NCBI GenBank assembly: GCA_002842515.1
Contig: PHDC01000004.1
Coordinates: 1 to 41,600, forward strand
Length of the DNA stretch: 41,600 nt
Direction: 5' to 3'
DNA from: Bacteroidetes bacterium HGW-Bacteroidetes-5
Lineage (GTDB): Bacteria; Bacteroidota; Bacteroidia; Bacteroidales; UBA932
Of this stretch, positions 1 to 7,682 are shown one piece after another (positions within the stretch are counted from its first letter, which is position 1; every line of letters begins with the position of its first letter). The notes under the pieces were generated by a model, which did not search any database, was not told the DNA's origin, and saw nothing but the letters and a program-made list of their open reading frames with translations. The translations under genes and the position numbers were made by a program.

Positions 1-23
1 TTTTCAAAGATCAAATTTTTCAT
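1..23 (-). CDS. Possible 5' end of a leftward gene, cut by the window edge
   Basis: An ATG on the minus strand at 23 opens a frame of seven codons (MKNLIFE) before the window ends. It lies about 32 nt downstream of the start point expected from a strong leftward promoter at 63-93. No product can be named from seven residues. The promoter could instead serve an RNA gene lying further left, so the start is only a candidate. Confidence 0.3.
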
Positions 24-62
24 AAACCCTCGCAGGCTTAGCCCCGTTCCGTTTGGGGAGTG

Positions 63-93
63 CAAAGGTAAGCATCTTTTCCATTATTGCAAA
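63..93 (-). promoter_or_regulatory. Leftward promoter (TTTG - 19 nt - TACCTTTG)
   Basis: Read on the minus strand, TTTG at 93-90 and TACCTTTG at 70-63 are separated by 19 nt. This is a full match to the Bacteroidota -33/-7 consensus (TTTG and TAnnTTTG). The bases just after the box, CACTCCC, repeat those at the tRNA-Lys promoter at 41350. The downstream leader contains a small C4/G4 hairpin near 42-58. The gene served lies outside the window. Confidence 0.6.
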
Positions 94-216
94 TAAAAAG
101 CTCTTTTTTCTGCTAAAAAAACAACTATTTTTCCATATTAAAATTAATACCTATATAATATAGAGATCTGGTTCCATTATTTGAAACAGGGAAAATAATT
201 ATTAGATAATAATTCA

Positions 217-224
217 TACCTTTG
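217..224 (+). promoter_or_regulatory. -7 box TACCTTTG of the GT2-pyrC-EamA operon
   Basis: TACCTTTG matches TAnnTTTG exactly and lies 24 nt before the ATG at 249. No TTTG is seen at the usual -33 distance, so the upstream half is weak. A 7-bp inverted repeat (CCATAAT at 228-234, ATTATGG at 246-252) would put the start codon in a hairpin stem. Confidence 0.5.
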
Positions 225-248
225 ACGCCATAATAGCTAATAATCATT

Positions 249-989
249 ATGGAATCCGACAAAATTGTAATAATCCCCACCTACAACGAAAAAGAGAACA
301 TAGAAAAAATCATCCGGGCAATTTATGACCTTAATGAGAGTTTTCATATCCTAATTGTAGATGACGGATCTCCGGACGGCACAGCTAACATTGTCAAAAA
401 GTTGCAGCAAAATTTTACTGACTCACTTTTTATCCTTCAGAGGAAAGAGAAAGCAGGTCTTGGTTCTGCATATATAGCCGGTTTTAAATGGTCTTTGGAG
501 AGGGGTTATAACTACATCTTTGAGATGGATGCAGATTTTTCCCATAATCCCGAAGATTTACCGAAACTATACAAAGCTTGTTCAGAGGGAGCAGATTTGG
601 CTATAGGTTCGCGTTATTGCAACGGAGTAAGTGTTATAAACTGGCCTATAGGACGGGTGGTAATGTCATACTTTGCCTCTAAGTATGTAAGAAGTGTGCT
701 TGGAATGAATATTTTTGACACTACTGCAGGTTTTAAGTGCTATAAGCGTATTGTTCTAACTACAATTGACCTCGATAAGGTGCGGATGAGGGGATACGGG
801 TTCCAGATTGAGATGAAATATACAACATTTAAGCTGGGATTTAATATAAAAGAGGTTCCCATAATTTTTATTGACAGAACTGAGGGTACCTCAAAAATGA
901 ACAGCGGAATATTCGGAGAGGCTTTTTGGGGAGTTATAAAAATGAAATTCAGAAGAATAAGGCCAAGAAAAAACAAATCCTTCTCATAA
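249..989 (+). CDS. Polyprenol-phosphate mannosyltransferase (GT2, DPM1-like)
   Basis: Family 2 glycosyltransferase of 246 residues. Enzymes of this type move a sugar, usually mannose from GDP-mannose, onto a polyprenyl phosphate at the inner face of the membrane, to supply later lipid-linked or surface glycosylation. The N-terminal IIPTYNEKENI (8-18), VDDGSPDGT (37-45) and the metal-binding DAD at 94-96 are the expected GT-A features. There is no C-terminal membrane domain, so this is the short soluble form like catalytic DPM1. The donor sugar is inferred from the family. It is the first gene of an operon; dihydroorotase starts 22 nt downstream. Starting at the ATG at 249 suits the -7 box at 217-224. 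Confidence 0.85.
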   Translation: MESDKIVIIPTYNEKENIEKIIRAIYDLNESFHILIVDDGSPDGTANIVKKLQQNFTDSLFILQRKEKAGLGSAYIAGFKWSLERGYNYIFEMDADFSHNPEDLPKLYKACSEGADLAIGSRYCNGVSVINWPIGRVVMSYFASKYVRSVLGMNIFDTTAGFKCYKRIVLTTIDLDKVRMRGYGFQIEMKYTTFKLGFNIKEVPIIFIDRTEGTSKMNSGIFGEAFWGVIKMKFRRIRPRKNKSFS

Positions 990-1011
990 ATACTCAATTT
1001 AAGAAAAATCT

Positions 1012-2361
1012 ATGAGTAGAAACACCACTCTTATTAAAAATGGGACAATAGTTAATGAGGGTTGCTCATTTAGCGGTGCCCTCTTATTGGTTAACGACAA
1101 AATCGAGAGAGTAATCCCGGATGGAGAGGCACTTCCCAAGGCAGAAAAAATTATTGACGCTAAAGGTATGCTGGTTATACCTGGGCTAATTGACGACCAG
1201 GTTCATTTTCGCGAACCTGGAAACACAAATAAAGGTACAATTTCAAGTGAAAGTGGAGCAGCAGTATTGGGAGGAGTGACCTCTTATATGGATATGCCCA
1301 ACAATAATCCCCCCTCTTCAACAGTTGAATCACTCAGGTTCAAAGATAGCATTGCCTCCAGAGAGTCATATGCAAACTACTCATTCTATCTTGGTGCAAC
1401 CAATAATAATATTGAAGAGATAAGGTTAGCCGACCCGTCTGAAACTTGTGGTCTAAAAGTGTTTATGGGCTCTTCAACTGGTAATATACTGGTAGACAAT
1501 CCTCAATCTCTTGAACAAATATTCTCTGAGTCGCCCCTTCTAATTGCAACACATTGTGAGTATGAGCCTTTCATAAAAAACAACCTTGCAAAAGCAATTG
1601 AGAGATATGGTGAGAGTAACATCCCCTTTAGCGAACACTACCTGATTCGTGACCGGAACGCTTGTATTGAGTCATCCAAAATTGCAATCGATCTAGCCCT
1701 AAGACACAACAGCAGGCTTCATATTCTTCATATCAGTACAGAAGAGGAGATTGAAATGATAAGACGAGCCTCTCAAATCTCTCCAAAGATTACAGGAGAG
1801 GTGTGTGTCCACTATATGCTGCTGGATAACACTATGTACGACACTTTGGGGAGTAAAATGAAATGCAATCCATCCGTTAAAGAGCGCAGGGATAGAGAGG
1901 CAATCATAAAAGCTGTTAAAGAGGGGGTAATAAAGGTTGTTGCAACCGACCACGCCCCTCACACAAAAGAGGAGAAAGCCAGGGGATATTTATCTGCTCC
2001 TTCCGGACTTCCGCTAATCCAACACTCTCTGCAAATAATGCTGGATCTTGTAAAGAGCGGGACATTCACAAAAGAGGAGATAGTTGACAGAATGTGCCAC
2101 TCGCCTGCTGATAATTTTAAAGTATCAAAAAGGGGCTATATAAGGGAGGGGTACTATGCAGATATTGCAATAGTAGATATGAACAGACCAGATGCAGAGA
2201 GCACAAAGAGTCCGGCATATTTATGCAGTTGGTCGCCTTTTGAGGGGAGGACATTTGGTGCATCCGTAATTCACACATTTGTAAACGGGCAACAGGTTGT
2301 TAAAGATGGAAAACTAACCGGAGAAAAAGCCGGCAGGAAATTGAAATTTGAATATGTTTAA
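1012..2361 (+). CDS. pyrC: Dihydroorotase (class I-like amidohydrolase)
   Basis: Cytosolic enzyme of pyrimidine synthesis that interconverts carbamoyl-aspartate and dihydroorotate; 449 residues. Amidohydrolase marks are clear: DDQVHFREPG at 61-70, a lysine at 149 in GLKVF where the carbamylated metal-bridging lysine sits, H181 (ATHCE), H237/H240 (LHILHIS) and D313 in ATDHAPH. The usual HxH motif reads Q63-V-H65, so the first metal-binding histidine is replaced by glutamine. As I recall, other Bacteroidota dihydroorotases read the same way, so this is probably a lineage trait and not decay. An allantoinase-type role is possible but less likely. The stop overlaps the start of the next gene by 8 nt. 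Confidence 0.85.
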   Translation: MSRNTTLIKNGTIVNEGCSFSGALLLVNDKIERVIPDGEALPKAEKIIDAKGMLVIPGLIDDQVHFREPGNTNKGTISSESGAAVLGGVTSYMDMPNNNPPSSTVESLRFKDSIASRESYANYSFYLGATNNNIEEIRLADPSETCGLKVFMGSSTGNILVDNPQSLEQIFSESPLLIATHCEYEPFIKNNLAKAIERYGESNIPFSEHYLIRDRNACIESSKIAIDLALRHNSRLHILHISTEEEIEMIRRASQISPKITGEVCVHYMLLDNTMYDTLGSKMKCNPSVKERRDREAIIKAVKEGVIKVVATDHAPHTKEEKARGYLSAPSGLPLIQHSLQIMLDLVKSGTFTKEEIVDRMCHSPADNFKVSKRGYIREGYYADIAIVDMNRPDAESTKSPAYLCSWSPFEGRTFGASVIHTFVNGQQVVKDGKLTGEKAGRKLKFEYV

Positions 2362-3259
2362 TAAAAAAGTATTAATCTACATCTCTGTTTGCACAGCAGT
2401 TGTTCTTTGGGGTTTTTCATTTATTTGGACAAACTCTCTTCTTTTAAAAAACTTCCCTGTATACTCTTTGGTCTTCTTTAGAATGCTCATTGCTGCAATT
2501 GTATTGTCTGTAATATCATTCTCAATCAGAAAAATTCAGAAAATTGCAAAAAAAGACAGAGGATGGTTTATTCTTCTGGTACTACTTGAACCATTTATAT
2601 ACTTTATTGGAGAAACATTCGGTCTTAAGATAATAAACTCTCCCACCCTGGGATCGATAATAATATCTACAATACCAATCTTTGCACTGGTGGCAGGGCT
2701 GCTTTTCTACAAAGAGAAGATAAGCGCGATTAATATCTTTGGTATCTCCATAACTCTTCCGGGAATCCTACTTGTAGTATTTCAGAACGGAGGTATTGAT
2801 GTTTCACACTACGCCGGTATTATATTACTCTTTATTGCAGTCTTTGCCGCAGTAGGATACTCAGTAGTAGTTAAGAGATTGGCAAACACATACAACAGTT
2901 ATACAATTGTTACCTATCAACACATCCTTGGAGCTATCTACTTCCTCCCTTTCTTCCTCTATAACGACTACTCCGCCTTTTCAATATCATCGCTGACTGC
3001 AGATATTATTATGCCGTTAATCTATCTCGCTGTATTGTGTTCCGGAGTTGCATTTATCCTCTTTATAACTGCCTTGAAAGAGCTTGGAATTGCCAGAACC
3101 AACATCTTCACCGCGTTGGTACCTGTGGTCTCGGCATTTGGTGCCTATATGATAGGTCACGACACTATGAATGCAAGAAAAGTTGCAGGTATAGTTATAG
3201 TCGTAATCGGTGTGATTGTTGCCCAGCGTCAGAAAAAGCCTAAAGCCCTTTTAAAGTAA
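2354..3259 (+). CDS. EamA/DMT-family membrane transporter
   Basis: Integral inner-membrane protein of about 301 residues with roughly ten hydrophobic segments in two similar halves, the layout of the drug/metabolite transporter superfamily. The second half carries the characteristic AxxxY-PV-A pattern near ALVPVVSAFGAYMIG. The substrate cannot be told; members export amino acids, nucleosides or drugs. The ATG at 2354 is preferred over an in-frame TTG at 2348. It lies in ATGTTTAA, where start and pyrC stop overlap by 8 nt, which suggests translational coupling. The 3' end overlaps the convergent tex gene by 20 nt. Confidence 0.8.
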   Translation: MFNKKVLIYISVCTAVVLWGFSFIWTNSLLLKNFPVYSLVFFRMLIAAIVLSVISFSIRKIQKIAKKDRGWFILLVLLEPFIYFIGETFGLKIINSPTLGSIIISTIPIFALVAGLLFYKEKISAINIFGISITLPGILLVVFQNGGIDVSHYAGIILLFIAVFAAVGYSVVVKRLANTYNSYTIVTYQHILGAIYFLPFFLYNDYSAFSISSLTADIIMPLIYLAVLCSGVAFILFITALKELGIARTNIFTALVPVVSAFGAYMIGHDTMNARKVAGIVIVVIGVIVAQRQKKPKALLK

Positions 3260-5387
3260 GCTGTATCCTCCCCCTTTTTAAATCTATATCCTGAACTTTT
3301 ACCATTAGATGTTGCTGTAACTTTACAACATCGGATGGTGATGAGATAAATTTATCTGCCATCTGAGATATATGTATCAAACCATCCTGTTTGATACCAA
3401 TGTCAACAAAGGCACCGAAATTCGTGATATTGGTTACAATTCCGGGCAGAACCATACCTATTTTAAGATCTTCTATGGAGTGCACATCGCTGGCAAACTC
3501 CATTACCTTGGCAACCCTTCTGGGGTCTCTGCCGGGTTTTGCGAGTTCATCCATTATGTCATTAAGAGTAGGGAGGCCGACATCTTCACTAACATACCTC
3601 TTTACATCAATAGTGGTTCGTGTTTCGCCCTCAGCTACCAGCTCTTTGACACTTTTATTAATATCTTTTGCCATTTTTTCAACCAGAGAGTACCTTTCGG
3701 GGTGAACAGCCGTATTGTCTAGTGGGTGAACAGAGTCGGGAATTCGTAAAAAGCCTGCACTCTGCTCAAAAACTTTAGAACCAAGCCTCTTAACCTTAAG
3801 CAGTTCTATTCTTGATTTAAAAGGACCGTTCTCTCCCCGGAAATCTACAATGTTCTGAGCAATAGATGGACCTATCCCTGAGACATAACTTAAAAGATGT
3901 TTACTGGCTGTATTAAGATTCACCCCTACCTTATTAACACAACTTACGACTGTATTGTCCAGCATCTCTTTTAATAAATTTTGGTCTATATCGTGCTGAT
4001 ATTGTCCTACTCCCAAAGATTTGGGATCTATTTTAACCAACTCTGCCAAAGGATCCATCACCCTTCTGCCAATGGAAATTGCGCCCCGGACAGTCACATC
4101 ATAATCCGGAAACTCCTCTCTGGCAACCGGAGATGCCGAGTAGATAGATGCTCCATCTTCACTTACAGAATAGACCTGTATCCCTTGTGGAAGCGGAATC
4201 TTTTTAATAAAGCTTTCGGTATCTCTGCTTGCTGTCCCGTCACCTATTGCAATTATCTCAATTTTGTAGGCTTCAACCAGATTAGATATTTTTTTAATCG
4301 CCTGAATCTTTTCGTTAACAGGGGGATGAGGATATATTGTGTCGTTATGAAGAAGCTCTCCCTGGGCTCCCAGACACACTACCTTGCAACCTGTCCTAAA
4401 ACCCGGGTCTATTGCAAGTACTCTCTTTTGCCCAACCGGAGGAGCAAGCAGTAGTGCTGTTAAATTCTCCCCAAAAACCTTTACAGACTCAAGATCTGCC
4501 CTCTCTTTGGCCATCTTTAGCACCTCATTCTCGATTGAAGGATGAAGCAACCGTTTATAAGAGTCCTCAATTGCCAGTTCAACCTCATCTTTGCAACTTT
4601 TTGAGATACTCTTTACATCCCTGAACATATCTCTCTTTATCATATTTAGAGAGTAATCACTCTCCACCTCAAGTTTGATACTAAGATGCCCCTCTCTGGA
4701 ACCTCGTAGAATGGCAAGAATTCTGTGTGAGGGCATATTAGATATATTTCCGCTAAAATCGAAGTAGTTTCTATATTTGCTCGACTCCTCATTATCTGGA
4801 TCAAGACCTCTCTGCTGAACAGATACAATCTTTGCAAACCTGTTGTACTGACCCCTGAGCGACTCCCTCACAGATGTAGTTTCACTAATCTTCTCTGCAA
4901 TAATATCTCTTGCACCCTGTAGGGCCTCATCAGCAGAGGCTACACTGTCATTTATATATCTCTCGGCAAGTTTACCGCAATCTGCCACCGACATTGAAAG
5001 TATCTGTACTGCAAGCGGCTCCAGCCCCTTCTCTCTAGCAATACTTGCCTTAGTCCTTCGCTTTGGCTTGAATGGCAAATATATATCTTCCAATCTGTTA
5101 GGGTCTATACACTTTTCGATCTCATCCCGAAGTTCATCCGTTAGCTTCTCCTGCTCCTCTATGCTCTTGATTATGGCTGCTTTTCTCTTGTCCAGCTCCT
5201 CAAACCTGTTATATAGAAACTTGATCTCTGTAATTTGAACTTCGTCCAGAGCACCAGTACGCTCTTTGCGGTACCTTGATATAAACGGGATAGTCGCGCC
5301 CTCTTCAAATAGTTGAACACAATTTTCAACTTGCCATATTGAAACTGATAAAGATTTACAGATATGGTCCAGATAAATTTTATTCAT
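3240..5387 (-). CDS. tex: Tex-family S1 RNA-binding transcription accessory protein
   Basis: Cytoplasmic nucleic-acid-binding protein related to the eukaryotic elongation factor Spt6. From the chosen start it has 715 residues, a little below the usual 720-780. It contains the helical N-terminal Tex region, a YqgF/RNase H-like domain beginning at VLAIDPGFRTG, paired helix-hairpin-helix motifs (TASKHLLSYVSGIGPSIAQN) and a C-terminal S1 domain (GIVTNITNFGAFVDIGIKQD). The frame is open upstream to 5444, but those codons lie inside the ClC gene. The ATG at 5387 gives a standard N-terminus (MNKIYLDHICKSL) and an 8-nt ATGAATAA overlap with the ClC stop. Translation is therefore probably coupled to the upstream gene. 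Confidence 0.92.
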   Translation of the reverse strand: MNKIYLDHICKSLSVSIWQVENCVQLFEEGATIPFISRYRKERTGALDEVQITEIKFLYNRFEELDKRKAAIIKSIEEQEKLTDELRDEIEKCIDPNRLEDIYLPFKPKRRTKASIAREKGLEPLAVQILSMSVADCGKLAERYINDSVASADEALQGARDIIAEKISETTSVRESLRGQYNRFAKIVSVQQRGLDPDNEESSKYRNYFDFSGNISNMPSHRILAILRGSREGHLSIKLEVESDYSLNMIKRDMFRDVKSISKSCKDEVELAIEDSYKRLLHPSIENEVLKMAKERADLESVKVFGENLTALLLAPPVGQKRVLAIDPGFRTGCKVVCLGAQGELLHNDTIYPHPPVNEKIQAIKKISNLVEAYKIEIIAIGDGTASRDTESFIKKIPLPQGIQVYSVSEDGASIYSASPVAREEFPDYDVTVRGAISIGRRVMDPLAELVKIDPKSLGVGQYQHDIDQNLLKEMLDNTVVSCVNKVGVNLNTASKHLLSYVSGIGPSIAQNIVDFRGENGPFKSRIELLKVKRLGSKVFEQSAGFLRIPDSVHPLDNTAVHPERYSLVEKMAKDINKSVKELVAEGETRTTIDVKRYVSEDVGLPTLNDIMDELAKPGRDPRRVAKVMEFASDVHSIEDLKIGMVLPGIVTNITNFGAFVDIGIKQDGLIHISQMADKFISSPSDVVKLQQHLMVKVQDIDLKRGRIQLTLKGL

Positions 5388-7149
5388 GTGATACTTGTTG
5401 TAATTGATCTCTGTATGCAGAGAAGATTTTTGATTTTGAAACAAACCCGATATATTGTCCGGAATCGTTTACAACCGGCAAGTTCCAGGCTCCGCAGCTT
5501 TCAAATTTTCTCATTACTGAGTCCATTTTTTCGTTTTTTGAAACAATATTTGGAGGATCTTTCATTAGTTTTACAACCTCTGTTTTTTCATAAAGCTCCC
5601 TTGTGAACATAATTTCGCGAATATCATCCAAAAGAATAATACCTTGAAGCACTCCGCTACTATCCACAACAGGGAAGATGTTTCTCTTTGAATTTGCTAT
5701 CACATTTACAAGATTTGCAAGGTTGGAACTGGGTGAGACAGGTTGAAAATCAGTCTCTATAAGATCCGATGTCTTAAGAAGAGTGAGAACAGTCTTATCA
5801 TTATCGTGTGTTAGCAGCTCGCCCTGATTAGCAATACGCTTTGTATAAATCGAATAGGGTTCAAATGATCTAATAGTAATAAAAGATATTAATGAAGTTA
5901 TAATGAGCGGCATAAGAAGCACATAGCCTCCTGTGATCTCTGCAATAAGGAATATTGCAGTAAGCGGAGCCTGCATTACTCCTGCCATCAGGCCGGCCAT
6001 CCCCACAAGAGCAAAATTGGCCTCAGGAAGAGTATGAAACCCGCTTAGATTTACAAATTTACTCAAGACAAAACCTGTTACCCCGCCGATAAAAAGGGTT
6101 GGGCCAAATGTTCCCCCTACTCCGCCTCCAGCATTTGTAAAGGACATAGCAAGTACTTTAAAAAATATTACAGCTACAAAGAATATCAGTACAAACCATT
6201 GATTTGTAAAAAGATCTCCAAAAACATTTGGGCCAATTGCACCGTTTGCATCTCCGTTCAGAAGAGAGGTTAAAGACTCATAACCTTCTCCATACAGAGG
6301 TGGAAAGATAAAAATCAGGATACCAAGTGATAGTGATGATATAATCCATCTTTTATACGGATTATGTATATTTTTTAATCTATCCTCAACAGAGAGAGTT
6401 GTTCTTGTAAAATAGAGTGAAATAAAGCCACAAACAATACCGAGTAAAATATAATAGGGTATATTCCCAATATTAAAACTCTCTATACTATTACTAAAGA
6501 CAACTGCTTTTCCCATAAATATAAATGAGACGGTTGCAGCTGTAACTGCAGATACCAACAAAGGTATTATCGAGGTTATAGAGATGCTGAAAAGTAATAT
6601 TTCAAGAGAAAAAAGAATTCCCGCAAGCGGAGCCTTGAAGATTCCAGCCACTGCACCGGCTGCTCCGCATCCAAGTAAAATTGTCATATGCTTATATGAC
6701 AACCCCATTAAACGAGCTAAATTTGAACCAATTGCAGCTCCCGTATATACGATTGGAGCTTCGGCCCCTACTGAACCTCCGAACCCGATAGTGACCGAGC
6801 TGGCAGCTATTGATGACCAGGTGTTATGGGGTTTAATCTTTGAATCATTTTTGGATATTGCCAGAAGCACTTTTGTTACACCGTGCCCAATATTCTCTTT
6901 TATTAAATATCTAACAAGAAGATACGCAATAAGCATTCCCACTCCGGGATAGATTAGATATAGAGAACTCTCAGTTGTAGTATTGAACCAACCTTTTAGA
7001 ATCCAAGCAAAAAAATGAATGAGATTTTTTAGCAAAACCGCAGCAAATCCACTCAAAAGACCAGTAATAAATGCCAGCAAGACAAGCATCTTGCTCTCTG
7101 ATAATTTTAATAGTTGACCGGAAAGGTACTTTAGCAATCTATTCATCAT
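5380..7149 (-). CDS. ClC-family chloride channel/antiporter with two CBS domains
   Basis: Membrane protein of 589 residues. Residues 1 to about 430 form the ClC core: GGSVGAEAP near 124-132 keeps the gating glutamate (E130) of the family GREGP motif but has A-E-A in place of R-E-G; GGGVGGTFGPTLFIGG and MAGVMQAPLTAIFLIAEI are the later ion-path motifs. The C-terminal 130 or so residues hold a CBS pair (VSPSSNLANLVNVIANSK; VSKNEKMDSVMRKFESCG), which usually binds adenine nucleotides and controls the channel. Whether it is a channel or an H+/Cl- exchanger cannot be read here. ATG codons at 7149 and 7146 are adjacent. It is followed immediately by tex. Confidence 0.9.
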   Translation of the reverse strand: MMNRLLKYLSGQLLKLSESKMLVLLAFITGLLSGFAAVLLKNLIHFFAWILKGWFNTTTESSLYLIYPGVGMLIAYLLVRYLIKENIGHGVTKVLLAISKNDSKIKPHNTWSSIAASSVTIGFGGSVGAEAPIVYTGAAIGSNLARLMGLSYKHMTILLGCGAAGAVAGIFKAPLAGILFSLEILLFSISITSIIPLLVSAVTAATVSFIFMGKAVVFSNSIESFNIGNIPYYILLGIVCGFISLYFTRTTLSVEDRLKNIHNPYKRWIISSLSLGILIFIFPPLYGEGYESLTSLLNGDANGAIGPNVFGDLFTNQWFVLIFFVAVIFFKVLAMSFTNAGGGVGGTFGPTLFIGGVTGFVLSKFVNLSGFHTLPEANFALVGMAGLMAGVMQAPLTAIFLIAEITGGYVLLMPLIITSLISFITIRSFEPYSIYTKRIANQGELLTHDNDKTVLTLLKTSDLIETDFQPVSPSSNLANLVNVIANSKRNIFPVVDSSGVLQGIILLDDIREIMFTRELYEKTEVVKLMKDPPNIVSKNEKMDSVMRKFESCGAWNLPVVNDSGQYIGFVSKSKIFSAYRDQLQQVSHE

Positions 7150-7172
7150 CTCTTTTGTGAAAGACGAAATTA

Positions 7173-7200
7173 CAAAAAAAGCCGAACAAAAGTTCAGCTT
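7173..7200 (-). terminator. Intrinsic terminator after the small acidic-tail gene
   Basis: On the minus strand a 9-bp stem (AAGCTGAAC/GTTCGGCTT, one G-U pair) closes a TTTT loop and runs into a series of eight Ts. It lies 27 nt past the stop at 7227 and before the ClC start at 7149. It therefore separates the two leftward genes and implies that ClC-tex has its own start point. Confidence 0.75.
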
Positions 7201-7226
7201 AAACTCTTATTTGACTATTTTCACGA

Positions 7227-7613
7227 CTAATCGTCAGAGTCATCCTCCTCAGAAAATGAAGAGCCGGAATCATCCTCCGGAAATTCATCCGGGTCACTGC
7301 TTTCGTCATCTCCTCCTCCTCCAAAAAGGCCTCTCTCCAAATCTTCGTAATCGTCAATTTTTACATCAACTTTTACCAGATATATTGCATCCGGTACCTC
7401 TAATGAGATTGCATAAAAAAACGAACCATCCGGTTTTTCCACTTTAAAAACCTCACCCATATAATCTGCATATCCTCTCGGATACTTCTCCTTGAAAGCA
7501 GACATGAGTTCGTGACTTAAATTGGCATAACTTATGACCGCTCGTCTTTTTGAAGATCTCTCGTTAGAACTTGTTGTCTCTTTCGCCTTGGGCTTATTGC
7601 TCATCTTCTCCAT
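7227..7613 (-). CDS. Small protein with basic N-terminus and acidic tail, unknown function
   Basis: About 128 residues from the ATG at 7613 (another ATG lies at 7604). I do not recognise the family. Three parts can be seen: a Lys/Arg/Ser-rich head (KPKAKETTSSNERSSKRRA); a compact middle of about 70 residues with several beta-like stretches (SFFYAISLEVPDAIYLVKVDV); and a tail of about 30 residues made almost only of Asp, Glu, Ser and Gly (EDDSGSSFSEEDDSDD). The acidic tail recalls the delta subunit of Firmicute RNA polymerase or nucleic-acid-mimicking chaperones, but no homology is claimed. A TTG further upstream at 7646 lies inside the promoter box and is excluded. It is a single-gene unit between a promoter and a terminator. 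Confidence 0.7.
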   Translation of the reverse strand: MEKMSNKPKAKETTSSNERSSKRRAVISYANLSHELMSAFKEKYPRGYADYMGEVFKVEKPDGSFFYAISLEVPDAIYLVKVDVKIDDYEDLERGLFGGGGDDESSDPDEFPEDDSGSSFSEEDDSDD

Positions 7614-7643
7614 ATTTACACTTCTGATATTCAAATTGGGCTG

Positions 7644-7651
7644 CAAGTATA
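7644..7651 (-). promoter_or_regulatory. -7 box TATACTTG of the small acidic-tail gene
   Basis: TATACTTG on the minus strand differs from TAnnTTTG at one position and predicts a start point near 7637. This rules out the TTG at 7646 as start codon and leaves a leader of about 24 nt to the ATG at 7613. No clear -33 TTTG is seen. Confidence 0.4.
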
Positions 7652-7682
7652 ATGCAAATTTTTGTAAATTAATTCTCTTTTA

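Noticed and set aside
3981..4454. 157-codon rightward frame
   Set aside because: Antisense to tex, with an implausible Cys/Arg/Tyr-rich composition.
5388..5444. N-terminal extension of tex
   Set aside because: It lies in the ClC coding region, and the ATG at 5387 gives the normal family N-terminus.
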